Source: Dioscorea cayenensis subsp. rotundata (taxonomy: Eukaryota; Streptophyta; Magnoliopsida; Dioscoreales; Dioscoreaceae). Taken from it: a DNA stretch of 64,000 bases. The notes under the pieces were generated by a model. The model made no database searches. It was not told where the DNA came from and saw nothing but the letters and a program-made list of their open reading frames with translations. Each line of letters begins with the position of its first letter. Positions within the stretch are counted from its first letter, which is position 1. Made by a program: the position numbers and the translations under genes. Positions 34,990 to 45,840 of this stretch are shown in pieces. The DNA lies in the NCBI RefSeq assembly GCF_009730915.1, contig NC_052478.1, positions 21,370,387 through 21,434,386 of the forward strand. The letters run 5' to 3'.

Positions 34990-35404
34990 TATACAAAAAG
35001 AGAAAAGGTTCTCTGTGGACATGCATAAACGTCCACATAGAGCTACAGTAATGCTAACCTTTAGCTACAGTGAAAGCTAACCTTAGATTAATGAGTTCAT
35101 TAGTTTTAATTTTGTTTTTACTGTGCATCCCACTTTTTACTGTGCTACTGTTTATAAACACAGAAACACTGTTTATTGAATAGTGTTCGATCGTTGGATC
35201 GAAATCCAACGGTCCAAAGCAACGTTCACAGATTTTTAATTTGTGAACGTGCATAGAGGATTGATCCTCAAAAAGAGAAAAGATTCTCTGTGGACGTGCA
35301 ACGTTCACAGATTTTTAATTTGTGAACGTGCATAGAGGATTGAGGATTGATCCTCAAAAAGAGAAAAGATTCTCTGTGAACGTGCATAGAGGATTGATCC
35401 TCAT
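34990..35404. mobile_element. Hairpin-bearing repeat element with tandem end units
   Basis: Contains inverted words (GATTCTCTGTGgACGTGC versus GTTCACAGATTTTTAATTTGTGAAC), a CGTTGGATCGAAATCCAACGG palindrome near 35190-35210 and a TACTGTGCTACTGTTTATAA block also seen near 13.55 and 45.71 kb. The last 185 bp are about 2.3 tandem copies of a 79-88-bp unit ending GAGGATTGATCCTC. It separates the two segmental-duplication copies. Exact ends and class are uncertain. Confidence 0.5.
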
Positions 35405-35439
35405 ATAAAAAATTATACATACACACAATGAGGTTAATT

Positions 35440-36466
35440 TTTTTCATAGAGATGTCAGTACTTCTAGACCTATTTAAAGCCCGTGGCACCTAGGATTACA
35501 GGCTTATTCAAAATCATTTCATTTTATTTAACTTTTAATTGTATGTGTACTAGTACACACTTTTCATTTATTTGGGAGTTCAAAAAATTCATTCATTAAA
35601 ATTTTGACTTTAAAATGATTCACAAAATATTTGTTTTTATAGTACATTTTATAGTATCTATAATACAAATAAAAAGTTAGTTTAAATGATAGAAGTCTAC
35701 TTTTTTTTTTTTTTTCTTTATATAGAGTTTTCAGTGTTTCTTTTGGATTAATTTAAATCTCGTAACTCCTAACATTATAAGCTTATTCAAAATTCATATC
35801 ATTTAATTTAATTTTTTTAACTATATTCAACTAGTACCGCTTTTCATTCATTTTCATTTATTTGGGATTTCAACATTCATTCATTAAAATTTGGATTTTA
35901 ATACAACAAAGTTAATTTAAATAATAGAGTTATGTGTTTTTTTATAGAGATTTCAGTACTAGTATTTCTTTTAGACTAATTTAAAACTCGTGGCTCTTAT
36001 CGCCATATTGGTGGATTAAACACAAACAAACAAACAAACAAACAATTATAATACATCATCATCTTTATTTTTTTTAAAAAAAAATATTAGGTAAGAACCC
36101 GTTAGAGTAAAGCTTTTTTATAGTAGAATATAACTTTGATAAATTAATAACCTTGCTCAACAAATATTTTTTTTATCAATTCAATAAATTAATATTCATG
36201 ATTATGAACTTATAATTCATAATTCAGTAATTAGGTCATATAAATTGATATAATCACAATACACAAGGCATGCACTTCATTCAATATATATTTTTTAAAT
36301 ATTTTGACAAATTATTTTTATTAATTGATATATAAAATAATGATTAAATAATGTCTACGGTGGGAAGGTATTAATTTATACAAGTTTGATGGTATAGAAT
36401 TATGATCAAAGAAAAGGTGGCCATCTAATCTATTTATTAAACATTATACATTAAATTTTTAGTTGA

Positions 36467-36515
<49 letters not shown>

Positions 36516-37080
36516 TTTGGTTGTCATGTTTTGAAAATATTGCATCAATGAGTGGTTAGAAAGTCATGTTAAAAAGTCACTACTTTGAACAGTAAGCATG
36601 ACATGAGATTGAGAACTAGGTGATGTTGAAGAGGTTGGACCGTTGGTGAGATGTAAAATATTATCCTATATAAATTGTAAAATTGAAAATTTATTTTTAT
36701 ATTTATGTAAAAATAATAGTTAATTAAATATTTTGATAAATTATTTTTATTTATTTAAAATTATCCAATTAAAAATTAATTTAAAAAATTCTGTAGAAAT
36801 GCTACCGGATTATTTATCTTTTTCTTCATTTATCTCGCATTACTAATCCTCATGTCTTCATAAAATTTATAAGTTAATTTTTAATTATATATATATATAT
36901 AACATGTTATAAAAATGTATAAGTAAATATGATTTTTATAAAAATATATTAATAATTATCGTTTTTTTATAATTGTATCAAAGATATATATATTAAAGAA
37001 TATATCTGTTCTGATAAATTTTTATATTGATAATTAAACTCTGATAAAGGTTTATATTTGCATATAAATACTTTAAAAAT
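35440..37080. repeat. Segmental duplication, copy 2, left part
   Basis: Partner of 22540-22697 plus 27958-29392. The 240-bp-type units (35440-36010) are uninterrupted here, and at about 35624 the sequence reads straight through the site where copy 1 carries the 5.3-kb MULE. The (TTA)n tract is at 36467-36513. Confidence 0.85.
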
Positions 37081-37099
37081 GTTCATATTTGGTTGGGGA

Positions 37100-37765
37100 T
37101 AGGGATGTACGTGGGGCAGTGCGGGGAATGTGATCCCCATCCCCATCCCCGCTTTTCATGGGGCGGGGATTCCCCGCCTACAAATTCCCCGTGGGGGAGA
37201 AATTATCCCCACTCACTCCCCCGCGGGGATCCCCACGGGGTCGTGGAATCCCTGCCCCATGCCAATTTTTTTTATTACATAAAATTCTAATAATATTATA
37301 TATCAATATATATATATATATATTAAAGTATAAAATCTATTTGACATTTGTCAATTTCTCATAGAAATTTTACCAATATTATTTTAATAATATTAAAATA
37401 TTTATAACATAACACTAAATTATATTGTTTTAAACTAATTTTTTATTATTTTATCTCATAATATATAATAAAATTAATTTTATAAAAATATTATATTTTT
37501 GAAGTTGATAAATAGCTTATTTTATTTAATCTTAATTTTACCTTAATTTCTATAGAAAATAAAGAAAAAAATTTTCATATAATTATATTCGTACATCACA
37601 CGGGAGTAATATTAGTATTACTTAAAGTCTAAAAGTCTAAAACATTATTAATAAATACTAAAAAAATATTTTTTTCGAAAACCCAAATATTTTGAGTCCC
37701 TTATAATCTTATATTCATATCAATTATTTTTTAAAAAATAAATAACTAATCATATGAGTTATTTT

Positions 37766-37849
<84 letters not shown>

Positions 37850-38044
37850 TCGGGGAATCCCTCATGGGATCGCTGATGGGGAGCGAGGCGGGGATCCCCG
37901 CCCCCGCCCCCGCCCCGCCCCACGGGGCGGGGAGGGATTTTCCCTCGTTCCCCGCCCCGCGGGAGGGTTATTTCGGGGAATCCCCCGCCCTGTCGGGGCG
38001 GGTCCCTGCGGAGAACGGGGATTCCCCCACCATTTACATCCCTA
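37100..38044. mobile_element. Non-autonomous hAT element with GC-rich subterminal regions
   Basis: A 945-bp element with ends TAGGGATGTACGTGG (left) and, inverted, TAGGGATGTAAATGG (right). Flanking 8-mers GTTGGGGA (37092-37099) and GTTGTTGA (38045-38052) match at 6 of 8, fitting a hAT target duplication. Both subterminal regions are packed with GGGGCGGGGA and CCCCGCC words, in sharp contrast to the AT-rich core with an (AT)n tract (37769-37843). No transposase is present. Confidence 0.75.
37769..37843. repeat. (AT)n microsatellite, about 75 bp
   Basis: Pure TA tract inside the hAT element core. Confidence 0.98.
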
Positions 38045-38419
38045 GTTGTTGATTCTAATAAAAAATTTTAAATAAATATGTTATGAAAATATTTATTTAT
38101 AAAAAATTTAAATCATTGGACAAAAGCTTGATCAATATATTGTAATTAAAACCTGACAAGTAAGTTATCTATCTTAGAGCTGCTATAATTATGGCTGTCA
38201 TTCACTGTAGTTTCGGTGGCCAGCTACTATGTCATCATGTCATCAACTTCTTTGACTTTCTACTATTTAATAGGTATTAGTCAAATTAAAAAATCAAATT
38301 TGCATAAATGTCTTGTCATGAAATATATGTTGATGTTTATGTATAAATTAATGTAGTAAATTTTTATAGAACTAAATAATTGATAAATATTTTTATCTAA
38401 AATAAAAAATTACTCTCCT

Positions 38420-38965
38420 AACACAAAATGGGTATAACCCCATATGGTTAAAATTAAGCAATAAATATGAAGAATAAACCAATAAAATCATAATGAATTT
38501 AATACTTTGAGTAATTAATATTTTTCATTTACATGAAGTTTCCATAATTTCATTTAGTAAAGTATTACACATATAATTCATCATTCGAACATTATATTAT
38601 TAAAAACGTCACCTAATTAATATAAATCTCATATTTTGATTTGATCTTAATCCATCATCTTAATTAAATTGTTGAACCTCATTTAACATTCCATCAAACA
38701 AATCAAATCAAAAGTATATATAACAAACTTCTCAACTTTATTATATTTGAAACCATAAATTAATTAATACAACATAGTTAATTATCATTCAAACATAATA
38801 TAAATCTCCCCTTTGCCTTTGTTCCATCATCTTAATCAAATTCTCAAACCTCATTTAAAAAAATAATTAAAAAAATCAAATAATAATTACTTCTCAACTT
38901 CATTAGATTTGAAACCATGAACTAAAACTACATCCAAAAAAAGAAAAAAAATAGTATGAAGTTAT
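38420..38965. repeat. Segmental duplication, copy 2, right part
   Basis: Partner of 34150-34980 without the SINE. A sub-repeat CTTCTCAACTTCATTAGATTTG near 38890 and 39000 shows further local duplication running up to the 3' end of the SAUR gene. Confidence 0.85.
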
Positions 38966-39062
38966 TTGATTTTAAAGATTATATAAACAATGTTAAAAAC
39001 TTCTCAACTTCATTAGATTTGGAAGCATAAAATAAAATCAAATAAAGAAAAAAACTATGAAG

Positions 39063-39359
39063 TTATTTAGATTTAGAGATAACATTAACAACTTGTTGAA
39101 AATGATCAACATCACATAAAATTCTCAATGCACCATCTTGCTTATGCCCTAGCTCATTCTCTGCCATCTCAAGCAATACAACCATGCAAGGGTCCTTAAA
39201 CAACTTAACATGCACCAAAAACCTCTTCACTCTTGGCTCTTTTCCGACTATCACCGGAATAAACCCTCTTGGAGCTTGCTTCTCCTCTTTCTCCTCCGAC
39301 GATCCCTCGACAAGCCTTTCATAGATGCTGAGCTCCCTCTTCTTCCCCTTGAACCCCAT
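39063..39359 (-). CDS. SAUR family small auxin-up RNA protein
   Basis: Encodes 98 residues, single exon as usual for SAUR genes. The SAUR domain spans about residues 31-93: PRGFIPVIVGKE, RFLVHVKLFKDPCMVVLLE, then ALRILCDVDHFQQVV. SAUR proteins inhibit PP2C.D phosphatases and so promote H+-ATPase activity and cell expansion; whether this member does is untested. The frame is open further upstream through (TA)n and (CA)n repeats to 39473, but ATG 39359 (MGFKGKKRELS) is the sensible start, because the upstream peptide is only Tyr-Ile and Thr-His repeats. A second SAUR lies 7.2 kb away on the same strand. Confidence 0.88.
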   Translation of the reverse strand: MGFKGKKRELSIYERLVEGSSEEKEEKQAPRGFIPVIVGKEPRVKRFLVHVKLFKDPCMVVLLEMAENELGHKQDGALRILCDVDHFQQVVNVISKSK

Positions 39360-39421
39360 GCCTCCTTCAATGAGAAGAAAGGTTATGTGTGTGTGTGTGT
39401 GTGTGTAAGAGATGAAGTTTT

Positions 39422-39468
<47 letters not shown>

Positions 39469-39603
39469 GTCATAGAAGAAGGTTAGCTTAAGTTTCAAGG
39501 ATGAAAATGATAAGTGGGAAAGTATTTAATTATATATATACTTGATTATAATAGAAAAGTCTAGGGTTTAGCATTAATTAACAGGTGAGCCATGGATGAT
39601 ATG

Positions 39604-40412
39604 TAGGGGCGGAACCAAGGGGGGGCTAGCAGGGGCTGAAACCCCTCCTCGGCGTCGGAAAAAAAATGCTTTTTAAACAATATAAGATTTGGTGGTTTTC
39701 GATTTTTCTATACTTAATTTTATGTAAAGTACAATATTTTGATATAAAAAAGTGTGAAATGTGGGTGTGCTTAAGTGGTTAGTGGGCCTATTCATAAGGT
39801 TTTAGATCTCTTGGTTCACCCAAGATCAAATCCCATTTGGTGCATTTTTTTTCACATTTTATTTTTTAATTTAAAAATTACTATTATTTTAAAATTTTAA
39901 TAAAATAAATCTTATATACAAATCTTGCGTTTTTTCACATTTTATCTTTTAATTTAAAAATTACTATTATTTCAAAATTTTAATAAAATAAATCTTATAT
40001 ACAAATTTTAGTAATTTAAAAAAAAATTGAATTGATCATGAGGCCTAACATATATGTATATATGTTATAATGTACCATATATGCTATAATGAAACAACAA
40101 AAGTTTTTTATAAACAATAATTTGATTGTTTGTAGTGAGAAAGATCAATTTTACTATATTTTAAAAAAAAAATACAAACTTGAGATGTATTTTTATTAGT
40201 TGAATTATTGAAAATCTCATATATTTGCTATCGGTAATAACAAAATTTTAAATTATACTTAATATTTTTTTTAATATGTGTATTCAAATTTTGATCATAT
40301 TAACATATTTTTCTTCATTAAAATAATAATTTTTTTTACTCTTTATTTATTTATTTATTTATTTGCCTTTAGGCTTCAACCCCCCTACCATCAAGTTCTA
40401 GTTCCGTCCCTG
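39604..40412. mobile_element. Non-autonomous hAT-type element with perfect 8-bp target duplication
   Basis: An 809-bp element beginning TAGGGGCGGAACCAAGGG and ending, inverted, CAGGGACGGAACTAGAAC. Perfect 8-bp flanks ATGATATG lie at 39596-39603 and 40413-40420. The interior is AT-rich with a duplicated segment (TTAAAAATTACTATTATTT near 39880 and 39955) and no transposase. A stretch at 39777-39855 weakly resembles a tRNA-like promoter. Confidence 0.85.
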
Positions 40413-41258
40413 ATGATATGTAGGAACTTTAGATCAACTAATATTAACTCTATATCATAAAAGTAGTTAAAGGTATATATTTTATATTATTTCTAGTTTG
40501 AATGTCGATAAGCCATGGATTGAACTGGGATAGAAATTGAAATACTAATTAGTATTAGTGGTTTATCATTCATGCATGCATGCATATAATTAAGCTTTTT
40601 TTAAAAAAAAATTTATTTGTGTATAAGATTTTTGAAGTATAAAAGCGAGTCCAATTTAGTAGTCAAAAGAATATTTGTTTTGGATAAAGTTGTATGCTTC
40701 TTATACATAAAGTTGAGAGTGGAATACGCAAGACATCAGTACTAGTCAAAAATAAAAGGAATAATAAGAAATTTGTGCCTTTCTAGAAGGTTAAAAAAAA
40801 ACAATGTTTTTTTGTTTTTCATGTGTTTTTCTTAATTTTATTAGTTTCTTATAATTGTGTTCTATAATTTTTCTCTTTTTTTTTCGTATATAAATAATAA
40901 TGTTTGTGTTAATTACTCTTTTTATTTGGTTGTTTTTATTATTTCAAATTTATTTAAGATTAAAGTACTCATGGTTTTATTTTCAAGGTTCTATCACATC
41001 AATCTAATTAAATTTTCTATATATTTATATATTTGTAAATATATTCACAATCAAATGTTGCTTTCGGTGTTTGGTGGAATTTGACCATTGTTTCATAATA
41101 TATATAATGTTGAATAAATAGTTTATGAAAATTAATTTTCATATTTATGGGTTTATTTTGATCTTGTATATGCCATAAAAAATAGTTAATTTTATGTATA
41201 TACTTGAAATAAAAATGATATTTTTGTATAATGAACCATATGCTCTTGAGTAACACAT

Positions 41259-41261
<3 letters not shown>

Positions 41262-41312
<51 letters not shown>
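41262..41312. repeat. (AT)n microsatellite, about 51 bp
   Basis: Pure TA tract directly left of the 101-bp foldback element. Confidence 0.98.
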
Positions 41313-41314
<2 letters not shown>

Positions 41315-41415
41315 TTCAGAGTTCTCTAAAGTTAAAAAACCTTGAGGGATTAATTTACTCAAAAGCATAAGTTCTAGGGGCCCTAGAGGTTTTTGAAACT
41401 TTAGAGAACTTTGAA
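41315..41415. mobile_element. Miniature foldback element, 101 bp
   Basis: Left arm TTCAGAGTTCTCTAAAGTT and inverted right arm TTCAAAGTTCTCTAAAGTTT extend to AAAACCT.nAGGG, leaving a short loop. The element is almost all inverted repeat and is flanked by TA-rich sequence, resembling a minimal Stowaway-type MITE; target-site details cannot be resolved within the TA repeats. Confidence 0.65.
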
Positions 41416-42882
41416 TTATATTATATATATATATATATTGCATTTAAGTCAATTGGAGATGCATGCTACTATCAAACTCTAGTAAAGTCTTTGGTCAAAG
41501 ATTATACTCAGAAATTTAGTTTGGGTCAATATATATATATATATATAGATATGTATGAGACTGAGTTAATTAATTAGAGTTTGAAACTTTGAGTTGGTGT
41601 TGTAAATAAATGAAGCCTTTGGAGCCATTCACACCCTTATGGAATGTTTGAGAGCTCATTGACCCAATTAATCTTTTTAGAAGTTTGATTTTGTTTAACC
41701 TTGTTAAAATTTTCAACTTTGTATCATTATTAATTTTTCAGGTGTACTTTTTAAAAAAATCTAAACAATAATTTTCTGTTGAAGTCATTATCATTGTTAT
41801 CATAATATTTTCATTATAATATGTAAATGATTTTTCTTCATATTTTTTCAATATTTTTTTTGAAAAATTTAAAATTATATTATTTTAATATATATATATA
41901 TATATATTAGAGTTGTTATTTTTTTTTTACAATTGTAAATAAATGCTACTTTTACATAAAATACATGGATCAAAATTTTTATTAATAAAAGTTGTATTTC
42001 AATCATTATAAAAAATTAAAATTAGAAATTATATGGAGTTCATATTAGTGACAATGCAAGTAGCAAAATTGAGATTGTTATTACTTATTATTGATGACAT
42101 TCTTGATAGATCATTTGATATACATACCTACATATATCATTGAATTTTGATATTCAAAATCTCTATCTAAGTGGGAATACTAATTATTCTTTCTTACTTA
42201 TTTTTTAAATGCTACACATTAAGACAATTATGACCTGCATATCTTTCACCAAGCATATGTAATTGTCCACGTTTGATTTAACACATATGGATATAAATGC
42301 ATGCATCAAGACTATCTTTTTCACAAGAAGAAGAGTCAAATAATATCTTATTCTTTAAATTACATTAATATCCCTTTTGTTTATTTAAACATTAAATTTT
42401 ACTAAAAATAAAAAAATAATAATAATGTAAATATCGTTCCTATCTAAATGTAACAAAGCATAAGAAAAAAATATTAACATAGTAGATGATTGCTATGCAA
42501 GGGAAATTTAAAAGCCCATATTCAAAAGTCCCATGATATCTTTGGTACATTGTACCTTAAATTGCTTTCCACTTGATAATTAATTGAAAAGATGTTTTTC
42601 ACTGTATGTATGTCTCTGTGTTTTACTTTGGTGGCTTTTCATAGATTTTTCATGTCCAGCTAAATTGCTAGATTTAGAACCATTATTGTTCATTGGATGC
42701 TTTATTTGAGTTTTATCAAAAACATTTATTGTAAACCTTTATGAGATTGGTTATACTTAATTTTAGCTCTTCATCCCTTTATTTTTTTAAAAAAAAATTA
42801 TTTACATATTTGAAAAATTAATGGCATTCTCTAATTTATTTTAATCTTTAATTATACATGTATAGGGTTAATTCTTACATCC

Positions 42883-42917
<35 letters not shown>

Positions 42918-43142
42918 TTTTATATAACGTAATATGAACTCAATGATTTATGTCAATCTCTTCCGTCAAGTCATTGTACGAACAATTCATTGGTATCAAA
43001 CATAAAAGTACAAAGAAAATCGAAATGTCAAGTTAACGTTGATTATTATCATATAATGTCAATATTAATTAAAAAATACACAAACCAACAACATATTAAT
43101 ATTAGGTTAGAAAAGACACTAGATGATTAATTATGTCTCCAA

Positions 43143-43990
43143 AGAAAACTGAAATACATCAAATACAAATATGGTTCGCATTCGATCATTTGAAAAAGTG
43201 ATGCCATTTTGGTTAACAAACAATGTATTTGCCCCAATTGCTAGAATTTAGTTTGTACTAATTTTTGATATTAAGTTTTGAAGTGTTGTATTGTACTAGG
43301 ATTATAAATATGAAAAGTAAGTTATGTGTATTAAGATAAGAAAAGAGTCTACAAGAAAATTGAAACATATCAAATACAAATATGGTTGGCATTCAATCAT
43401 ATGAAAAAGTGATGTGATTTAGGTTAACAAATATTGTATTTGCCCCAATTGCTAGACTTTAGTTTGTACTAATTTTAGATATTAAGGTTTGAAATGTGAA
43501 GTTGTACTAGGATTATATATATGAAAAGTAAGTTATGTGTATTAAGATAATAAAAGACTCTACAAGAAAATTGAAACATATCAAATACAAATATGGTTGG
43601 CATTCAATCATTTGAAAAAGTGATGCCATTTAGGTTAAAAACATTGTTTTTGCCCCAATGAAAAGTAAATTGTGGGTATTAAGATAAGAAAAGACACTAA
43701 GAAAATTGAAAAAAAAAAATCAAATACAAATATAGTTGGCATTCAATCTTTTGAAAAAGTGATGCCATTTAGGTTAATAAACATTGCAGTTGATCAATTG
43801 TGTCCTCATTTGGTTTGGGAGCAATTTGAAACCCTTGGCTTTAGTTTGTAGTACAAAATATTTTTAGATATTCAGGTTTGAAAAGTTAAGTTATACTAGG
43901 ATTATGAAAAGTAAGTTGTGTGTATTAAGATAATAAAAGGCACTAAATAAATCATGCCACTAAAAAAACATATTTAATATAAATATGGGT
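43143..43990. repeat. Tandem array of about 210-bp repeats
   Basis: Units begin near 43143, 43352, 43563 (shortened to about 135 bp), 43699 and about 43945. Each has AAATTGAAA.ATATCAAATAC, ATATGGTTGGCATTCAATC, TGAAAAAGTGATGCCATTTAGG and, in full units, TTTGCCCCAATTGCTAG plus GTACTAGGATTATA. The fifth unit is split by the insertion at 44000-44707 and resumes from 44708. Confidence 0.85.
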
Positions 43991-43999
43991 TGCCATTCA

Positions 44000-44707
44000 C
44001 AGTGGCGGTGCCAGGACTCGTCAGAGAGTGGGGCAAAAGTTGACGGAAAAAAAATTTTCAGCCGCCGAATAAACATTCCGACCGATCAACAAAATATCTG
44101 ACATACAAACATGAAACATAAATACATAAATAACATATCAAAAGTTAATTGATCCATTCAATAACAAAAAAATCAAATTAATTAAAAAAAACTTCATTAT
44201 TATAGACAAGTACATGAATAACAACTAATTTTTCCTAACCAATGGAGTACTCCAACTCCGGAGGTGCTCTCTCGGCGTGAATAAGACGGCAAGGTATCTT
44301 CTTTGAGTGCCTTCTACTTTCAATGCTTCTGTGTGTTGTATGAGAAAAAAGAACTTGGAATGTGACCAGCTCTTACTTTAACTTCATTTGGCTAAAGTGG
44401 AAATTAGTGTCTTTTCGGGTACACTTGTTTTCTCCAAAAAGAATAGATGGGTTTGCTGTGCATTGTACTAACTGCTCAGTCTTGAAGGCTGAAGTCCAAC
44501 TTGCCTCTCAGTCTTGAAGGCTGAAGTCCAACTTGCCTCTGCTTTGGCACGTGGCATGGATGCCATTGGGGTCTGCGAAGAAGGTATGGGTTTGGTGTGG
44601 AGTATTGAGAAAGGACCCTACAGTCTGGCGGTTATCTTTCTTCTTCCTTTTTTAATGAAAAGAAATAATTTCTATAAGTTGGTAGGATGTAGAGTATCCT
44701 TGTGACT
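44000..44707. mobile_element. Insertion splitting the tandem array, hAT-like left end
   Basis: Starts CAGTGGCGGTGCCAGGACTC, resembling ends of plant hAT elements, directly after GCCATTCA (43992-43999). The array resumes with GCCATGCA (44708-44715), a 7-of-8 match and a candidate target duplication. The right end lacks the expected inverted terminal, so the element may be truncated or composite. A perfect 32-bp tandem duplication lies at 44475-44538. Confidence 0.5.
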
Positions 44708-44905
44708 GCCATGCAATCTTTTGAAGAAGTGCTGCCATTTAGGTCAACATTGAATTTGCTTCAATTGTGTTCTGATTTTGTTTGGCAATTGAAAACCTAG
44801 ACTTCAATTTGTACTATGTTTACATAAGGGTTTGAAATATATTAAGTTTGTACTAAGATTATAATTTATAAATATGAAAATAAATTGTGTGATTAATTGT
44901 CAAAT
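44708..44905. repeat. Last, interrupted unit of the 210-bp array
   Basis: Resumes with GCCATGCAATCTTTTGAAGAAGTG and continues with TGCCATTTAGGTCAACATTGAATTTGC, matching the body of the other units. Confidence 0.7.
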
Positions 44906-45839
44906 TTTCTGATAAAATTTATATTGAATTTTGAGATATTTTTATTCGTACATACTACTACAAAGCTCAATTTACAAGTTGTATTTGAACATGATCAACT
45001 TGACCCAATCTACATATATGTCTCACTTGTATTATTATATTGGGATTTTCATAACATATTGCTACACATCAAATAAATACTAGAGTTATTCATGAACTTT
45101 TTTTATCATATATCTAAGAATTTTCAAGTTTAGAAAACAAGGTTAATAAAAATTAAACAGATCAATCATCATAAATTAAACTAAATCACGCAAGTTTTAT
45201 TTTATAGGACCTTAATATAATATGAGAATTTTATCAGATTGAAATGTGTATCCATCCCCTGTTGATAAAAAAAGAATAGATAGAAAGAGAGAGAAAAATG
45301 TGTATGTGAACAGTGATATGAATAGAGTCATAAGCTTGTTCTCGGTTAAGAGGGTAGGTGGGTGTCGTGTTTTTTTTTTCCTTATAATTTCTATGTAAAG
45401 GTTTTTGGATGGCGTGAGTTACTATGATGATCTCAATCTGATGGTTTAGATGAAAATATTGTACATCCATCTTTCTACTAAATTCAATGAATAGTTGGTA
45501 GGTGCATATTATGTTTTTTTTAATTATTTTTCTATAAAGGTGTTAGTATCTAAGTACTATTTATAAGCACAGTGAATAGTTGGTAGATGGGTACTGTTGT
45601 GTTTTTTTTTATTATTATTTCTTTGTAAAGGTGTTAGCAAAAATCCGGTTGGACAGTTGCAAAATGATTAAGTTACTGTTACAATCACGATCTAAAGATT
45701 TAATTTTTCACTGTATTACTATTTATGAGCACAATAATACTATTCATCTGCATAAAAAAGTTTGGATGAGAATGTTGGTAGATCCAATATCTACAAACGT
45801 TTTTAGATGACAGTTTTACACACATAAATATATATATAT
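44906..45839. other. Intergenic, with fragments of a dispersed repeat family
   Basis: No gene is supported. GATAGTTGGTAGRTG-type words recur near 45490 and 45580, and CACTGTATTACTATTTATGAGCAC near 45706 matches blocks at about 13.55 and 35.14 kb, marking related decayed elements. Confidence 0.45.
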
Positions 45840-45840
45840 C

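Larger units (their letters stand above)
40421..43142. other. Intergenic AT-rich DNA
   Basis: No gene is supported. It contains (AT)n tracts at 41262-41312 and about 42887-42914 and a small foldback element at 41315-41415. The remainder is AT-rich with short open frames lacking family features. Confidence 0.45.

Noticed and set aside
35268..35489. 73-codon open frame with repeated SSMHVHK words
   Set aside because: Created by tandem units of a repeat element, not a gene.
39777..39855. tRNA-like box A/box B pair inside the 39.6-kb hAT element
   Set aside because: The spacing and box sequences are loose (TGCTTAAGTGG and AGATCAAATCCC), and there is no A-rich tail or separate target duplication; not called as a SINE.
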